Source: Litsea cubeba (taxonomy: Eukaryota > Streptophyta > Magnoliopsida > Laurales > Lauraceae). Taken from it: 64,000 bases of DNA. The stretch covers positions 71,727,886 to 71,791,885 of the forward strand of contig CM022944.1 of NCBI GenBank assembly GCA_012931725.1, in the 5' to 3' direction. Positions 12,666 to 25,621 of the stretch are shown here, one piece after another; positions within the stretch are counted from its first letter, which is position 1; each line of letters starts with the position of its first letter. The translations under genes and the position numbers were made by a program. The notes beneath the pieces are model-generated. The model saw only the letters and a list, made by a program, of their open reading frames with translations, was not told the DNA's origin and did no database searches.

Positions 12666-14670
12666 TGTTGGGATTGGTGTATGCCCTAAAGCCCACTAGC
12701 TGCACTCTTATCTTTTGTTACTGGATATTTACTGGTTATTTAATGGAATGACTCTTTTATGCTTAAACATGTATATATGTATGGTTGTGTAAGGCCCATT
12801 GTTTCTAGTAAATGAATTAGGTGTGTAGTGTCTACACACAGATAGGTCTAATTCATGGACACTGGAAACAACATATTTGTTCATAACTGAGAGATGGAGC
12901 TGGGCACTTCATCTTGGTATAAGTTATAATGGGAGATTCTCCTGTATTCAGGGTGACTTACCTAAGTCATGGGAGGACTTTCCCGGATTCATCTCATTAG
13001 TGCATATGCAATGCATTGAACAGGACCATGGTAGGTGTGATCTCTAAAATACTACTATCACAGAGAGAGATCAAGTCACCTCATGCTACTGAGTGACCGG
13101 TGCTCTTAATCTTGAGCATTTGTGGATGAACTGACGAAGTCAAGTTCTTGTGCTTTAATTCACTATGGGTGAGATTCTTTTCATGGGTCAACAGCTCTGT
13201 GTTTTGGGTACTCGGACTTGATCAGTTGGGACGTGCAGATGCAATAAAGAATCTATGCCATCTAATGATGGAATGATCGTCCTCTTAGAATTATCCAATT
13301 AATCATCAAAATCTAAGATCTTAGTATATGGATGTTCCATATGGATATTGAACTTGTGGGTCGCTCCCTGGACCAAGAGAATGATATCTGAATGATGATT
13401 ATGTTAAGGATATGAAGTTCTAAGGTTTAGATGTAATCGGGAAGGTTGATAGTACATGTGATAACCTGACTCGATTATGGATGTTACATAGAGGGGCATT
13501 CAGGTCATTACACTTAGTAGGTCGAAGACAACCGTCATTTTATGATGAGCTTATTATATTATATATTTGTCCTTGGAGTTCAACCATAACTCTTTAGTGG
13601 AATGAGTTAAGGTTAAAATGGTCTTAATGTTGCTATGGGTTTAGCATGGACATTTTTGGTCATTTTGGGAGCCAATGGCATATATGTCTTTTGGTCCCTT
13701 CTCTAGTCACTTACCAAGATTGGCATGGTTTCCTAAAATGTTTAGATAACATTTGGATGAATTATTTTAGTGGAAAAATAATTTTGAGTTTAAATTCAAA
13801 TAGGCCTTTGATGGCATACATGAATTTAATTCTAGATAAATTGTATGTGGGCCATGGTGTGCATTATCATGAGGGACGTCCATAATGGGATTTCCATGGG
13901 TAAGGTTTCCAATTTTGAGTAGGTCTCTCTACTTGAAAGGTTGGACTCCTCTTTGGATTAGTATTCCTATGAGAAAGTTTCCTTTTTGGATTAGGAACTT
14001 AAAATTAGTAAGTGTTGTACAACTAGGATTACTAATTGCATGGGAAGTTCCTTGGTTTCCTTTTCTTATTAGAGTGTTTCTAAAAGGAAATAAATCTTTA
14101 GATTATACTTTCCTTCTTAGACATCTTTGAGAATAAGGAGAGATAACTTTTTGGGAAAGCTTCCACAAAGTTTCTATAAAAGAAACCTCCTACCTCTTGG
14201 ACGTCCAACACAACATGAAAGTGCAATGCTCACACACGTCCAGCCTTGAAGTTCTTTCTTCTTCATTGAAGAAAGTTGTAGGTCTGAGATTTTTCCTTGG
14301 AGAAATAGTTCTCAATTCCTAGATTAAGATCCCACCATCTTAGCCAATTAGATTTGGAAGTGAGATAGAGGAGAAGATCAAAGGCAATACTACTGCAGAA
14401 AATTCTAGCAACTTGTTAGCTAGTTGCAAGTCTGAGTTTGGGCCTTTGGATCTATTTTTTCAGAGATTTGAAGTCTACAAATCTTCGAGGTAATAGTCTT
14501 CTTCTTTCTCCTTTAATTATACACTTGTTGGTCCTGAATTCATGGAGTTCTCATGCGATCTCTATGGCTGATTTTTGCTGCCCAAATCAGATTTTTTTTA
14601 AAATCTGTCATGTTACAAATTAGCCATGAATGTCTTCCGCTAATTCAGATCTGAATCGCAGTTTCTTTCA
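12666..14670 (+). repeat. 5' LTR of copia K
   Basis: 2005 bp, from TGTTGGGATTGG to TTTCA. A TATA box (TATAAAA, 14175-14181) puts R/U5 in the last 450 bp. Open frames inside (13646-14130) recur in the 3' LTR but carry no recognisable domain, so they are not called as genes. Confidence 0.92.
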
Positions 14671-14671
14671 G

Positions 14672-14684
14672 TGGTATCAGAGCC
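14672..14684 (+). other. primer binding site of K
   Basis: TGGTATCAGAGCC one base after the 5' LTR. This is the standard initiator-Met tRNA complement used by plant copia elements. Confidence 0.9.
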
Positions 14685-16419
14685 ACTCCATGTGAAATCA
14701 TGATCCCATGTTGTGTATAATTAATCCTAGATTGATTATGTGCATGGTGGCACCCTATTAAAGTTATGTTGTGATTCATGTTATGTGCAAGTTTCATTAA
14801 CATTGCTGGAATTTATTTTCCAGATTTGTTTAATGATGCACATAGTGTGTTTGCATGCACTAACCTCTTTGTTTGCAGCCATGAATTACATCCTTGATGG
14901 TTCGCATGATTGTAATGTGAATTTGGATGTTTTTTCAATAGTTGGAAAGTGTACTATTGCGCGTTTAGCAATCATAGGAAGTTGTAATTCTTTCTTTACT
15001 TTTATTCCAACTAGTCTTGATGTAAGCTTTCTTGAAAAGCATAGGTATCTCCAATGTAATTTGGGGTTTTGTTTTTTTATGGGTTCGCTTGTATAAATTT
15101 AATTTATTGGAACAAGCAAGAAGAAGAAAGTTTCAAGAAAGGTTGCAAGTAACCGGATTCCTTAGTGGTGGAGGAGACAAGACTTCTTGGTGCAAGATGA
15201 GATCTATTTTTGATGTCCTAGTTCGATAAGGACTACAAGTCCGAAGAGCAGGGAGCCATCAAGGATTACATACTTTTATTTGCTTTTATATATGGAATGC
15301 ATGGATGAATGCTTTATATAATTGCTATAATTGTCACCTAGAAACATGGCCACCATTAGGTTCTAAAATTGGCATCTTTTTGTATTAGATTGTTTTTAGT
15401 TTGGCAAATTGTTTTAAACGGGACTTAGACCAGCACCTTCTATTTTGTCTAAGGTTTAAAATTGGATAGGGTTTAGTTTATCTTGGTACCCTTGGTTTCC
15501 AAAGAAGGCTAAACTAAAATCTAATTAGATGCCACCTATGGGTTTTCATAACCCAAGATAGGTCTTTGATTCTTTGAAGGGATTTGCTCAAATGTTTTAA
15601 AGCAAAGGTTATTTATTTTTAAGATGACTTAAGTCATAAATTTAATTAACCAAGTTTGCTAGATTTAAAAAGAGCTTTTCAGTAAAACAATGTAAAGGTC
15701 AAAAAGTATAAACCCTAGTGATAAATAATCAAGTGGGAGAGGGGTTTTGGAAAGACCCCACGGCCTTCCAATTTCGGTTCATGTTATCTCATTAAGGTGT
15801 TAGTAGGAGCGGCCATCCCTTCGGTGGAGTTCTTTACTAAAGACCGCTTTGATGGGTTAATGGGTGAACTAATGTGAATATTCGTAATGAGGTGTTAGTA
15901 GGAGCGACCATCCCTTCGGTGGAGTCTTTACTAAAAATCAGTTCTATAGAATGTCAATGAAGTGTTGGTGGGAGCGGCCATCCCTTCGGTGGAGCTCTTT
16001 ACTAAAGGTCACTTCTAGGATGGATAAAAGTCTCTTCACTTCGGAAGACTTAATCATAGACATTCTGGGAAATTTCATAAGAGATGGTTATACACTTGAC
16101 ATACGACGGTAATGACCTCTCCCTAGGAGTTTAAGGTTATTTGTCATATGCGGCCAAACCAATCAGTGATTGGACTACCAATGGATGTGTATCCAGATAG
16201 TGATAATCCAAATAAGTCTGCCTTAATTCAACGTGACTGTAGGCTCGGCCATCCCTTCGATGGAGGGTCTATGAGGAGGTTGAAACACTGATACATTATG
16301 ACTGGGGTTGAATAATGTAAAAAGTTTTGTGCTTTGTTTTTCCTTTTGTAACAAGCACCATATGCATATTACATATATACTGCATGTCTAATTATAAACC
16401 GTTTTATATCCAGAAAGAG
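14685..16419 (+). repeat. untranslated leader of K with a recurring motif
   Basis: No gene is supported. 15795-16270 holds four copies of a block containing CGGCCATCCCTTCGGTGGAG, the first three followed by a variant of TTTACTAAA, at intervals of about 70-100 bp, with a fourth diverged copy at about 16245. They lie immediately upstream of gag. Confidence 0.7.
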
Positions 16420-19400
16420 ATGGGTAAAGATTCTTTTAGTCCGTTGATGTGCATTCTTCGTGAGAACAAACTGACTGGCCCTAACTACGTAGATTGGAAG
16501 AGAAATCTTGACATAGTACTCACTGCTGAGGAGTACAAGTATGTCTTGGTAGAAACCTGTCCGGATATTGATGCTAATCCTACTGATGACCAGTTAGAGG
16601 CTGAGAGGAAATGGAAGAAAGCGAACAGCATGGCTAAATGCTACAAGCTCGCTTCCATGTCCAACGTGTTGCAATCACAGCACGAGCATATGGACACAGC
16701 CTATGAAATCATGATGTCCTTGTCTGAGATGTTCGCAGACAAAAGCAGGCCAGCTAGGCAAGCTGCTATGAGGACTATCATGAATGCTAGGATGGCTGAG
16801 GGAACACCTGTCAGAGAGCATATGCTCAAACTGATGGATTGTTTCAATTTAGCTGAGATTCTAGGGGCTGAGATTGATGCAGAGAGTCAAACTGATATGA
16901 TTCTCGAAACTCTGCCGGACTCTTTCAATCAGTTCAAGCTCAATTTCAATATGAGCAAGATGGACATGACTCTACCTGAGTTAATGAAAGAACTCCAGGC
17001 GGCAGAGGCCATCATGAAGCCCAAAGCCCAAGCTCATTTTTTCCAGTCTTCCTCTAAACTAAACCCGAAAGGGAAGAAGTCCATGAAGAAGCAGAATAAC
17101 GGAAAAGGGCAGAAAATGGACAACACTGGTAATAAGAAGGACAAGGGTACAGATGGAAAGCCCAAAGGGAAATGCTTCAAGTGTGGCCTCAAAGGTCATT
17201 GGAAGAAAGATTGTCCCAAGTTCCTGGCCTCAGTTAAGAAAGGTACATCTTTTTCATACTACATTGAAACTTGTCTAGTGGTTGATTCTACTGACTCATG
17301 GATAGTAGACTCAGGAGCCACTAATCATATCTGCAATTCATTGCAGGGGTTTCAGATAATGCAGAGAATTGAGAAAGGAGAGTTTGCTTTTAGAGTCGGA
17401 ACTGGAGCTAAAGTTTGGGCAGTTGCAGTAGGAGTTGTTACCTTACATTTTCCATGTAATAGGATATTAGTTTTAAATAATGTTTTCTATGTTCCGGACA
17501 TGAGGAAGAATTTAATTTCAGTTTCCAGATTAATTGAATTTAATTATTCAGTTTCTTTCCATTCTGGTATTGATATCAGTAGAGATGGAAATATTATATG
17601 TTCCAGTAGAATACATGACAACTTATTTTGCATATATACTATTGCTCCTACACTGCATAATGTACAACAAGAAAACTCAACTTCCCTTATAAGGAAGGTA
17701 TCTTCAATCAATGACACATATCTTTGGCACTTACGTTTGGGTCACATTAACCTAAAACGGATTCAGAAGTTGGTAGAAGATGGGCCTTTAAGCTCAGTAG
17801 ATTTAGAACCTTTTCCTCAGTGCGAATCTTGTCTCAAGGGAAAGATGACCAAACGGACATTCTCTGGAAAGGGACTAAGGTCAAAGGAGTTGTTAGAATT
17901 GATTCACACTGATGTGTGTGGTCCTATGAACAAACCGGCTCGAGGAGGGTATGAGTATTACATCACCTTCACCGATGATTACTCTAGGTATGTATATGTA
18001 TACTTAATGCGACGCAAGTCTGAGGCGTTTGATAAGTTCAAACAATTCAAGGCTGAGGCGGAGCTACAACTAGGGAAATATATCAAAGCCCTTCGATCTG
18101 ATCGAGGTGGCGAGTACCTCCTGGGTGAGTTCAAGGAGTACCTCACACAACATGGGATTGTGTCTCAGTTGTCTGCACCGGGTACACCCCTGCAAAATGG
18201 TATAGTAGAGAGAAGAAACCGTACCCTTCTTGATATGGTGAGGTCCATGATGAGTCATGCAACCCTACCTATATCTTTTTGGGGATATGCCCTAGAAGCA
18301 GCAGCATACATTTTAAATCTGGTGCCTTCTAAATCAATACCTAGGACACCGTAAGAAATGTGGACAAGTCGAAAACCTAGTTTAAGACATATCCACATTT
18401 GGGGTTGTCCAGCTTATGTACTGAATGATAAAGCTACCAAGCTGGAACCCAGATCGGAAATGTGCTACTTCATTGGGTATCCTAAGGGAACAAGAGGTGG
18501 CATCTTTTATCATCTAAAGGAGCAAAAAGTGCTCATCAGCACTCATGCTAGGTACTTGGAGGATGATTGTATGATGCACCAAGAGCTTAGTTGTAAAGAA
18601 ACCCTTGAGGAGATTCTTCCAGGATCTCCTATAACATCTGTACCAGATCCTGAGATAGTAGATGAACAAGATATTCCTTTAAACACTCCGGAGCCTCGTC
18701 GTAGTGGGAGAATTTCTAGACAGCCAGAAAGATATCTAGGAGTGTCTTTTAAGACAGACTCTGAAGATCTGGTTGAGGATCCTACTAGTTATGATGAAGC
18801 AGTAACGGATATAAATGCTGACATGTGGCAGCAAGCGATGAAATCTGAAATGGATTCTTTGTATTCCAATCAAGTCTGGGAACTTATAGATTCACCTACA
18901 AGAGGAAGAGAGGAGTGGATGGGAAGGTGGAAACGTTCAAAGCAAAACTGGTGGCGAAAGGATATACTCAGAAAGAGGGTATCGATTATGAGGAAACCTT
19001 TTCACCAGGGGCTATGCTTAAATCCATAAGGATTCTCTTGGCCATCGCATGTCATTATGACTACGAGATATGGCAGATGGATGTCAAGACAGCTTTTCTT
19101 AATGGAAGTCTTGACGAATGCATCTATATTATGCAACCAGAGGGTTTCATTGCTAGTGGCCAAGATAACATGGTTTGTAAACTTAAGAAGTCCATTTATG
19201 GACTTAAGCAAGCATCTAGAGCATGGAACATCAAGTTTAATCAGGCAGTCAAATCTTTTGGCTTTGATCAAAACATTGATGAACCATGTGTGTATAAGAA
19301 AGCAAGTGGAAAAGCAGTTGCATTTTTGGTTCTGTATGTAGATGACATATTACTCATAGGAAATGATGTAGGTTTATTGTCATCCACAAAGGTTTGGTTA

Positions 19401-20304
19401 TCCTCTCAATTTTAGATGAAGGATTTGGGTGAGGCCAGCTATATCTTAGGGATCAAGCTTTTGCGTGATCGCAAGAATAAGATATTAGCCTTATCCCAAT
19501 CTTCATGTCAAGTTTAACATGCATGACTCCAAGAAGGGCCTCCTACCTTCTAGACATGGAGTACCACTGTCTCGAGATCAATGTCCAAAGACATCTGAAG
19601 AGATAAAGAGCATGAGGAGAGTTCCATATGCATCCGCTGTTGGAAGCCTCATGTATGCCATGTTATGTACTAGACCAGATATTTGCTTTGCCGTTGGCAT
19701 GGTTAGCAGATATCAGTCAAACCCTGGACCTATGCATTGGACAACTGTTAAGCATATATTCAAGTATCTTCGGAGAACGAAAGATTATATGCTAACCTTT
19801 CGAGCAGATGATCTAATGCCTTTGGCGTATACAGACTCTGATTTCCAATCTGATAGAGATGCCAGAAAGTCTACCTCAGGGTACATCTTTACTCTGTCAG
19901 GAGGGGCTATATCATGGAGAAGTGTCAAGCAATCCTATACTGCTGATTCTACCATGGAAGCAGAGTATGTGGCGGCATCGGAAGCTGCGAAGGAAGCAGT
20001 ATGGCTCAGAAAATTCCTGTTGGAATTGGGAGTTGTTCCTGCAGTGCAAAAATCGATTGTCATGTACTGCGATAACACTGGTGCTGTAGCACAGTGCAAA
20101 GAGCCCAGGAATCACAAGAAAGGCAAGCACATTCAGAGAAAGTACCACTTGATCCGGGAATTCATTCAGGATGGAGAGATAGTGGTGGAGCATATTGCTT
20201 CGGCAAATAACTTAGCTGACCCATTCACTAAGACTCTTACCGAGAAAGTCTTCACTTCTCATGTTGAGTCTATGGGTGTTAGGTTAGGAAGTAGTGATCT
20301 TTAG
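16420..20304 (+). pseudogene. gag-pol: copia gag-pol polyprotein of K
   Basis: I start at ATG 16420 (MGKDSF). Domains in order: UBN2-type gag; CCHC knuckle CFKCGLKGHWKKDC (about 17175); protease DSGATNH (about 17305); GAG-pre-integrase (LWHLRLGH, about 17720); integrase core with the acidic residues in HTDVCGP, RSDRGGEY and IVERRN (17908-18215); RT with QMDVKTAFLNG (about 19075) and YVDDILL (about 19340); RNase H with TDSDF, MEAEY and CDNTGA (19830-20070). Breaks: TAA at 18352 with the frame continuing, a frame change near 18915, a TAG at about 19413, and a loss at about 19505. The order PR-INT-RT-RNH fixes it as Ty1/copia. The lineage is not assigned. Confidence 0.92.
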
Positions 20305-20318
20305 TGCAAGTGGGAGTC

Positions 20319-23300
20319 TGTTGGGATTGGTGTATGCCCTAAAGCCCACTAGCTACACTCTCATCTTTTGTTACTGGATATTTACTGGTTATTTAATGGA
20401 ATGACTCTTTTATGCTTAAACATGTATATATGTATGGTTGTGTAAGGCCCATTGTTTCTAGTAAATGAATTAGGTGTGTAGTGTCTACACACAGATAGGT
20501 CTAATTCATGGACACTGGAAACAACATATTTGTTCATAACTGAGAGATGGAGCTGGGCACTTCATCTTGGTATAAGTTATAATGAGAGATTCTCCTGTAT
20601 TCAGGGTGACTTACCTAAGTCATGGGAGGGCTTTCCCGGGTTCATCTCATTAGTGTATATGCAATACATTGAACAGGACCATGGTAGTTGTGATCTCTAA
20701 AATACTACTATCACAGAGAGAGATCAAGTCAGCTCATGCTACTGAGTGACCGGTGCTCTTAATCTTGAGCATTTGTGGATGAACTGTCGAAGTCAAGTTC
20801 TTGTGCTTTAATTCACTATGGGTGAGATTCTTTTCATGGGTCAACAACTCTGTGTTTTGGGTATTCGGACTTGATCAGTTGGGACGTGCAGATGCAATAA
20901 AGAATCTATGCCATCTAATGATGGAATGATCGTCCTCTTAGAATTATCCGATTAATCATCAAAATCAAAGATCTTAGTATATGGATGTTCCATATGGATA
21001 TTGAACTTGTGGGTCGCTCCCTGGATCAAGAGAATGATATCTGAATGATGATTATGCTAAGGATATGAAGTTCTAAGGTTTAGATGTAATCGGGAAGGTT
21101 GATAGTACATGTGATAACCTGACTCGATTATGGATGTTACATAGAGGGGCATTCTCATTACACTTAGTAGGTCGAAGACAACCGTCATTTTATGATGAGC
21201 TTATTATATTATATATTTGTCCTTGGAGTTCAACCATAACTCTTTAGTGGAATGAGTTAAGGTTAAAATGGTCTTATTGTTGCTATGGGTTTAGCATGGA
21301 CATTTTGGTCATTTTGGGAGCCAATGGCAAATATGTCTTTTGGTCCCTTCTCTAGTCACTTACCAAGATTGGCATGGTTTCCTAAAATGTTTAGATAATA
21401 TTTGGATGAATTATTTTAGTGGAAAAATAATTTTGAGTTTAAATTCAAATAGGCCTTTGATGGCATACATGAATTTAATTCTAGATAAATTGTATGTGGG
21501 CCATGGTGTGCATTATCATGAGGGACGTCCATAATGGGATTTCCATGGGTAAGGTTTCCAATTTTGAGTAGGTCTCTCTACTTGGAAGGTTGGACTCCTC
21601 TTTGGATTAGTATTCCTATGAGAAAGTTTCCTTTTTGGATTAGGAACTTAAAATTAGTAAGTGTTGTACAACTAGGATTACTAATTGCATGGGAAGTTCC
21701 TTGGTTTCTTTTTCTTATTAGAGTGTTTCTAAAAGGAAATAAATCTTTAGATTATACTTTCCTTCTAGGACATCTTTAAGAATAAGGAGAGAACTTTTTG
21801 GGAAAGCTTCCACAAAGTTTCTATAAAAGAAACCTCCTACCTCTTGGACGTCCAACACAATATGAAAGTGCAATGCTCACACACTGTTGACACCAAAAAT
21901 GTCACTTTGCCTCTTCAAGATCCAAAGAGCTACATGAAGTCGCAACCTGCCATAAATATGCAATGCTGCTTCCAAAAATCAAATCTTGTCAGAATCAAAC
22001 AAAAACTGCAAGATTCTTCCAGACAGCCAAAAGAGGAGTACACAAGAAGTTTCGGGCCATTTCAAAATCATTTGGCCTAACTTCGCTTCTCCGACAGCCG
22101 AAAAGGAGCTCTCGGCGGCAAAAGCATCGGAGACACCAAATCTTCGATCAGGGCCGATGGATGGTCTCAAAATACTTCCAAAAGGCTCCATGTCAAGTTC
22201 CGAGTCAAACCGATAACTTTGACCCTACATCAACCCTCGAACAGCTAAATCAAGCCTCTCGGCGGCGAGAACCACCGAGGCCATTACTCATCAGATAGAG
22301 CACATGGACGGCTTGAAAATGCTTATAAAGGGCTACACGTCAAATTTCAGGTCATTTCCACAACATTTGACCATAGTTTGACGCTCGGAAGCCAAATCAG
22401 GCCTCTCGGCGGCAAAGCTCTCCGGGACCATGGTTTCCAAGACAGAGCCTATGGATCATCTTAAAATGACTCCAATAGGTGCCCTGTCAAATTTCAAGTC
22501 AATCGGACATCGGTTGACCGCACATCAAACCGCGACATCTTCTTCGCGATAAAAAGCAAGTCTACTGGTGATAGGACCCCAAACGGCTTCAAAACTCAAA
22601 CAAAAGCCTATGGTTGGTCTTATTTATTGCTCAGGAGGCTTCACACCAAATTTCAGGTCATTCCGACATCGTTTGTCCCAGTTTCAGCTTCTCACGGAAA
22701 ATCGGCAGCTCTGCGCGACAAAGTCTTCGGCTTTCTCAAGAAATTGGAAACTTTGCAAAATAAAATGCAAGGATTCTCATCAGGTTTCCTACAAAGAAAT
22801 CAGGCCAATAAATGGTCAAAATGTCAAGGAAAAATACAGAAGGAAAAAGAATCGAAAAACAGCAAAACCGGACACAAAACGGGACACAAATTGGGGAAAA
22901 CCCCCCCAGGGTCGCAGGCCCCTGCGACCCTGGCCTAGGGTCGCCGGCGACCTTGGAGCTCGGGGTCGCCGGGAAGGCCCCGGAAACCCCGGTTTTCGCC
23001 GTTTTTTCGTGATTCGAAGAGCCCAGCCTCTGGTACTTTCCAAAATTCATGCTTTTGAGACACCAAGTCCTCTGACATCCGTCCAAAACACGGGTCAATC
23101 ATCAAGAGTATCGAAAACAATATTGATCGCCACCTGGTCAACCAAAAAAAGTGTGCTTTCTACCCGACCGATCGAGAAATCGACAGGAAAGATGGCACCG
23201 ACCCGCTGTTGGCAACAAACACCTGAAATTACATGGTCATCTGATGTCGATCTACATGAAGATCCATCGATGATCATCGACAGAAGAATCCCAAAAGACG

Positions 23301-24943
23301 TGGCACGGCCCGCGACTCTTCAGCTGCTCGGCGACCACTTAATGCGATTAATTGACTAGCTTTATTACAGTCATTAATCCATTTCTTTGGACGGCCCAAT
23401 CAGAAGCAAGCATTCGGGAGTTACAAGTCAAGAGATTCATGGCATTTAACCCATGAAACTCCTCCCATCATGGCGATTAAAGGCGATTAAATGCCCTCAA
23501 TCTCCTCCGGCCAATCAGAAGCCAAGAAAAAGGAGTTACAAAATAAAGAATTCAATTCTTTAACTCCTCCCTTTATGTAGCTTTATGACAATCAAAGCTC
23601 ATAAACCCTCCTAAATGGCCACCTAAAAGACTATAAATAGGAGAGCTCTCCAAGAAGAAAAAGGGACAGATCATCAGAAAAAAGCACAAACACACAGACA
23701 GACAGAAGCACAGAAATCCAGAGAAAGGAAAAAGAGAGAAAACTCTGCGGAAGTTCTACACCGGCCACCGCAACAAGGTGACAAAAGTCCCTTGGGGGTA
23801 CCCCCCCCCCCCAAGGTCCTTGCCTTCTCCTTCTGCCGCCAATGGCTTAGATGTGGCTTTTCAGCCCGTCTACTCGGCTTTTCATTGGACATAGGACCTT
23901 CTTTTGGTCTTTGTTCTCTAAAAACCTGAGGTTATAGCCAAGCCAAGCGAATCAATAGCATCCTCTTTTCTCATCTGCATGGATGATGGCGAAGCCCACA
24001 TATGGCTTGCGACTGTCAATCTAAACGGGTCTCCCACAATCTCCTGAGAAGTTAGATCCTCCTTTTCTTGCTTTTCATTGTAGTTTGTACTTTTTTCAAA
24101 AGAGACAAAAAATCACAACTCTTGTCTTTCATTATTGATAAGGATTATAAATCGGCTATAAACGCCAAAATCGGCTATAAACGCCAAAAATCGGCTATAA
24201 ACGCCAAAATCAGCTATAAATGCCAAAAAAATCGCCTTTCACGGAAAATCAAGAAAATGTCTCTTTTCTTAAATATATGTGCAATGGAAAACTTGAAAGA
24301 AGTTGATTTCCTTTTTACTTGCGAAGGTTGATCTCTGGATCACCACTTGCAATTCCAAGTAAAAATAGAAAATCTGGCACACCCACACAAAAAAAAGAAA
24401 TGTTGATGCACGCCCCTGCCCCCTGGTTACGAAAGGGTCGGAACCAAATGGACTCCCACGTCCGCCGACCTCGGTAGGAACCGAGCATTGGAGCGCGGTC
24501 CATCACACACGTCCAGCCTTGAAGTTCTTTCTTCTTCATTGAAGAAAGTTGTAGGTCTGAGATTTTTCCTTGGAGAAATAGTTCTCAATTCCTAGATTAA
24601 GATCCCACCATCTTAGCCAATCAGATTTGGAAGTGAGATAGAGGAGAAGATCAAAGGCAACACTACTGCAGAAAATTCCAGCAACTTGTTAGCTAGTTTC
24701 AAGTCTGAGTTCGGGCCTTTGGATCTATTTTTTCAGAGATTTGAAGTCTACAAATCTTCGAGGTAATAGTCTTCTTCTTTCTCCTTTAATTATACACTTG
24801 TTGGTCATGAATTCATGGAGTTCTCATGCGATCTCTATGGCTGATTTTTGCTGCCCAAATCAATTTTTTTTTAAAATCTGTCATGTTACAAATTAGCCAT
24901 GAATGTCTTCCGCTAATTCAGATCTGAATCGCAGTTTCTTTCA
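20319..24943 (+). repeat. 3' LTR of copia K, interrupted by solo LTR B
   Basis: Segments 20319-21884 and 24506-24943 (the latter includes the TSD copy) together match the 5' LTR. The empty site for B is visible in the 5' LTR at about 14227-14240. Confidence 0.92.
21885..24505 (+). mobile_element. solo LTR B of the A-family Tat element
   Basis: 2621 bp, TGTTGACACC...GGTCCATCA, TSD CACAC at 21880-21884 and 24506-24510. TATA box at 23632-23639. It contains the GC-rich palindrome block (22912-22995), the GGTACC hairpin (23789-23816) and the CGGCTATAAACGCC minisatellite (24149-24235). No internal region is present, consistent with LTR-LTR recombination. Confidence 0.95.
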
Positions 24944-25301
24944 ATAAAAGCATTGTGTATAGGTTGTTGTTTAGCCTAGAAAAACAATATTGTAAGGTTA
25001 TTGCTTATCCTTGGAAAGCATATTGTTGAGGTTATTGCTTAGCCTTTTGGAAAAAGCATAAATAGTCGAAATTCGGTGGGGTGTTGAGTCACAAGCCGGT
25101 AGTGGATGTAGGCATTGAGGCCGAACCACTATAAATCTTTGCGTAGTGGTGATTGTTTTGTTTAAGCTTCCGCATATTGTATGTTAATCATCACATGTGA
25201 CTAGTTAATTGTAAAGAAATTAAAATTGGTCATAATTAGTCATTATGTGTAGATCACCCTATTCACCCCCCTCTAGGGTTAGGGTCACTCGGACTTTCAA
25301 T

Positions 25302-25313
25302 TGGTATCAGAGC
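25302..25313 (+). other. primer binding site of S, with a second copy downstream
   Basis: TGGTATCAGAGC two bases after the LTR end (initiator-Met tRNA complement). The same 12 bases recur at about 25536-25547. Only the first is in the position normally used. Confidence 0.8.
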
Positions 25314-25621
25314 TGTAGAGCCTCGGAAAAACTCCTTGTGAGTCGTGACCACTCGCATCCACGAAAACTCTCGCTTGAAATAGCGGATATATAGAGACTC
25401 TCCGTTCGTGGCAGGCATGTGGGGGGAGACTATTGTGCTCCATGTATCTGGACCCTGATAGGTACCATTTGATGATCAGTGTTAAGAGGATATGGGTCCT
25501 CAAGGGTCTTGGAGAGATCCGACCCCTCATCAATTGGTATCAGAGCCTCGTGCTCTATTTTTAGGATCAAGTGTTTGGAACTCTTGATTAGGTATAAAAA
25601 CCTAGAGTTTAGACCCTAGTT

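Larger units (their letters stand above)
12666..24943 (+). mobile_element. Ty1/copia retrotransposon K, complete but decayed
   Basis: 5' LTR 12666-14670, PBS, leader, gag-pol 16420-20304, polypurine tract (AAGTGGGAGTC, 20308-20318) and 3' LTR 20319-24943. The TSD is ATAAA (12661-12665 and 24944-24948). Without the solo LTR B inserted in the 3' LTR, the element is about 9.65 kb. The two LTRs differ by more than a dozen substitutions in their first 700 bp, so the insertion is not recent. Confidence 0.92.
12079..25299 (+). repeat. right part of the 5' LTR of S, split by copia element K
   Basis: 12079-12665 and 24949-25299 align with 45545 to 46491 of the 3' LTR. The 3' LTR shows the empty site for K (GCCATATAAAAGCATTG at about 46110). 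The left part of this LTR is displaced left of the window by copy A. It ends in TTTCA at 25299 next to the primer binding site. Confidence 0.85.

Noticed and set aside
13646..14130. Two small frames inside the K LTR, repeated at 21340-21779
   Set aside because: Present only because the LTR is duplicated; no domain and no start context.
14672..14684. tRNA gene fragment
   Set aside because: Only the 12-13 base primer-binding complement is present, directly after an LTR; no cloverleaf.
22568..23359. 263-residue frame in solo LTR B (related frames in A, C and E LTRs)
   Set aside because: Frame is interrupted differently in each LTR and spans the GC-rich palindrome block; looks like chance open reading in U3.
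25281..25290. Telomere-like TTAGGG text near the Sirevirus LTR end
   Set aside because: Occurs once as part of the conserved LTR end; no tandem telomere repeats.
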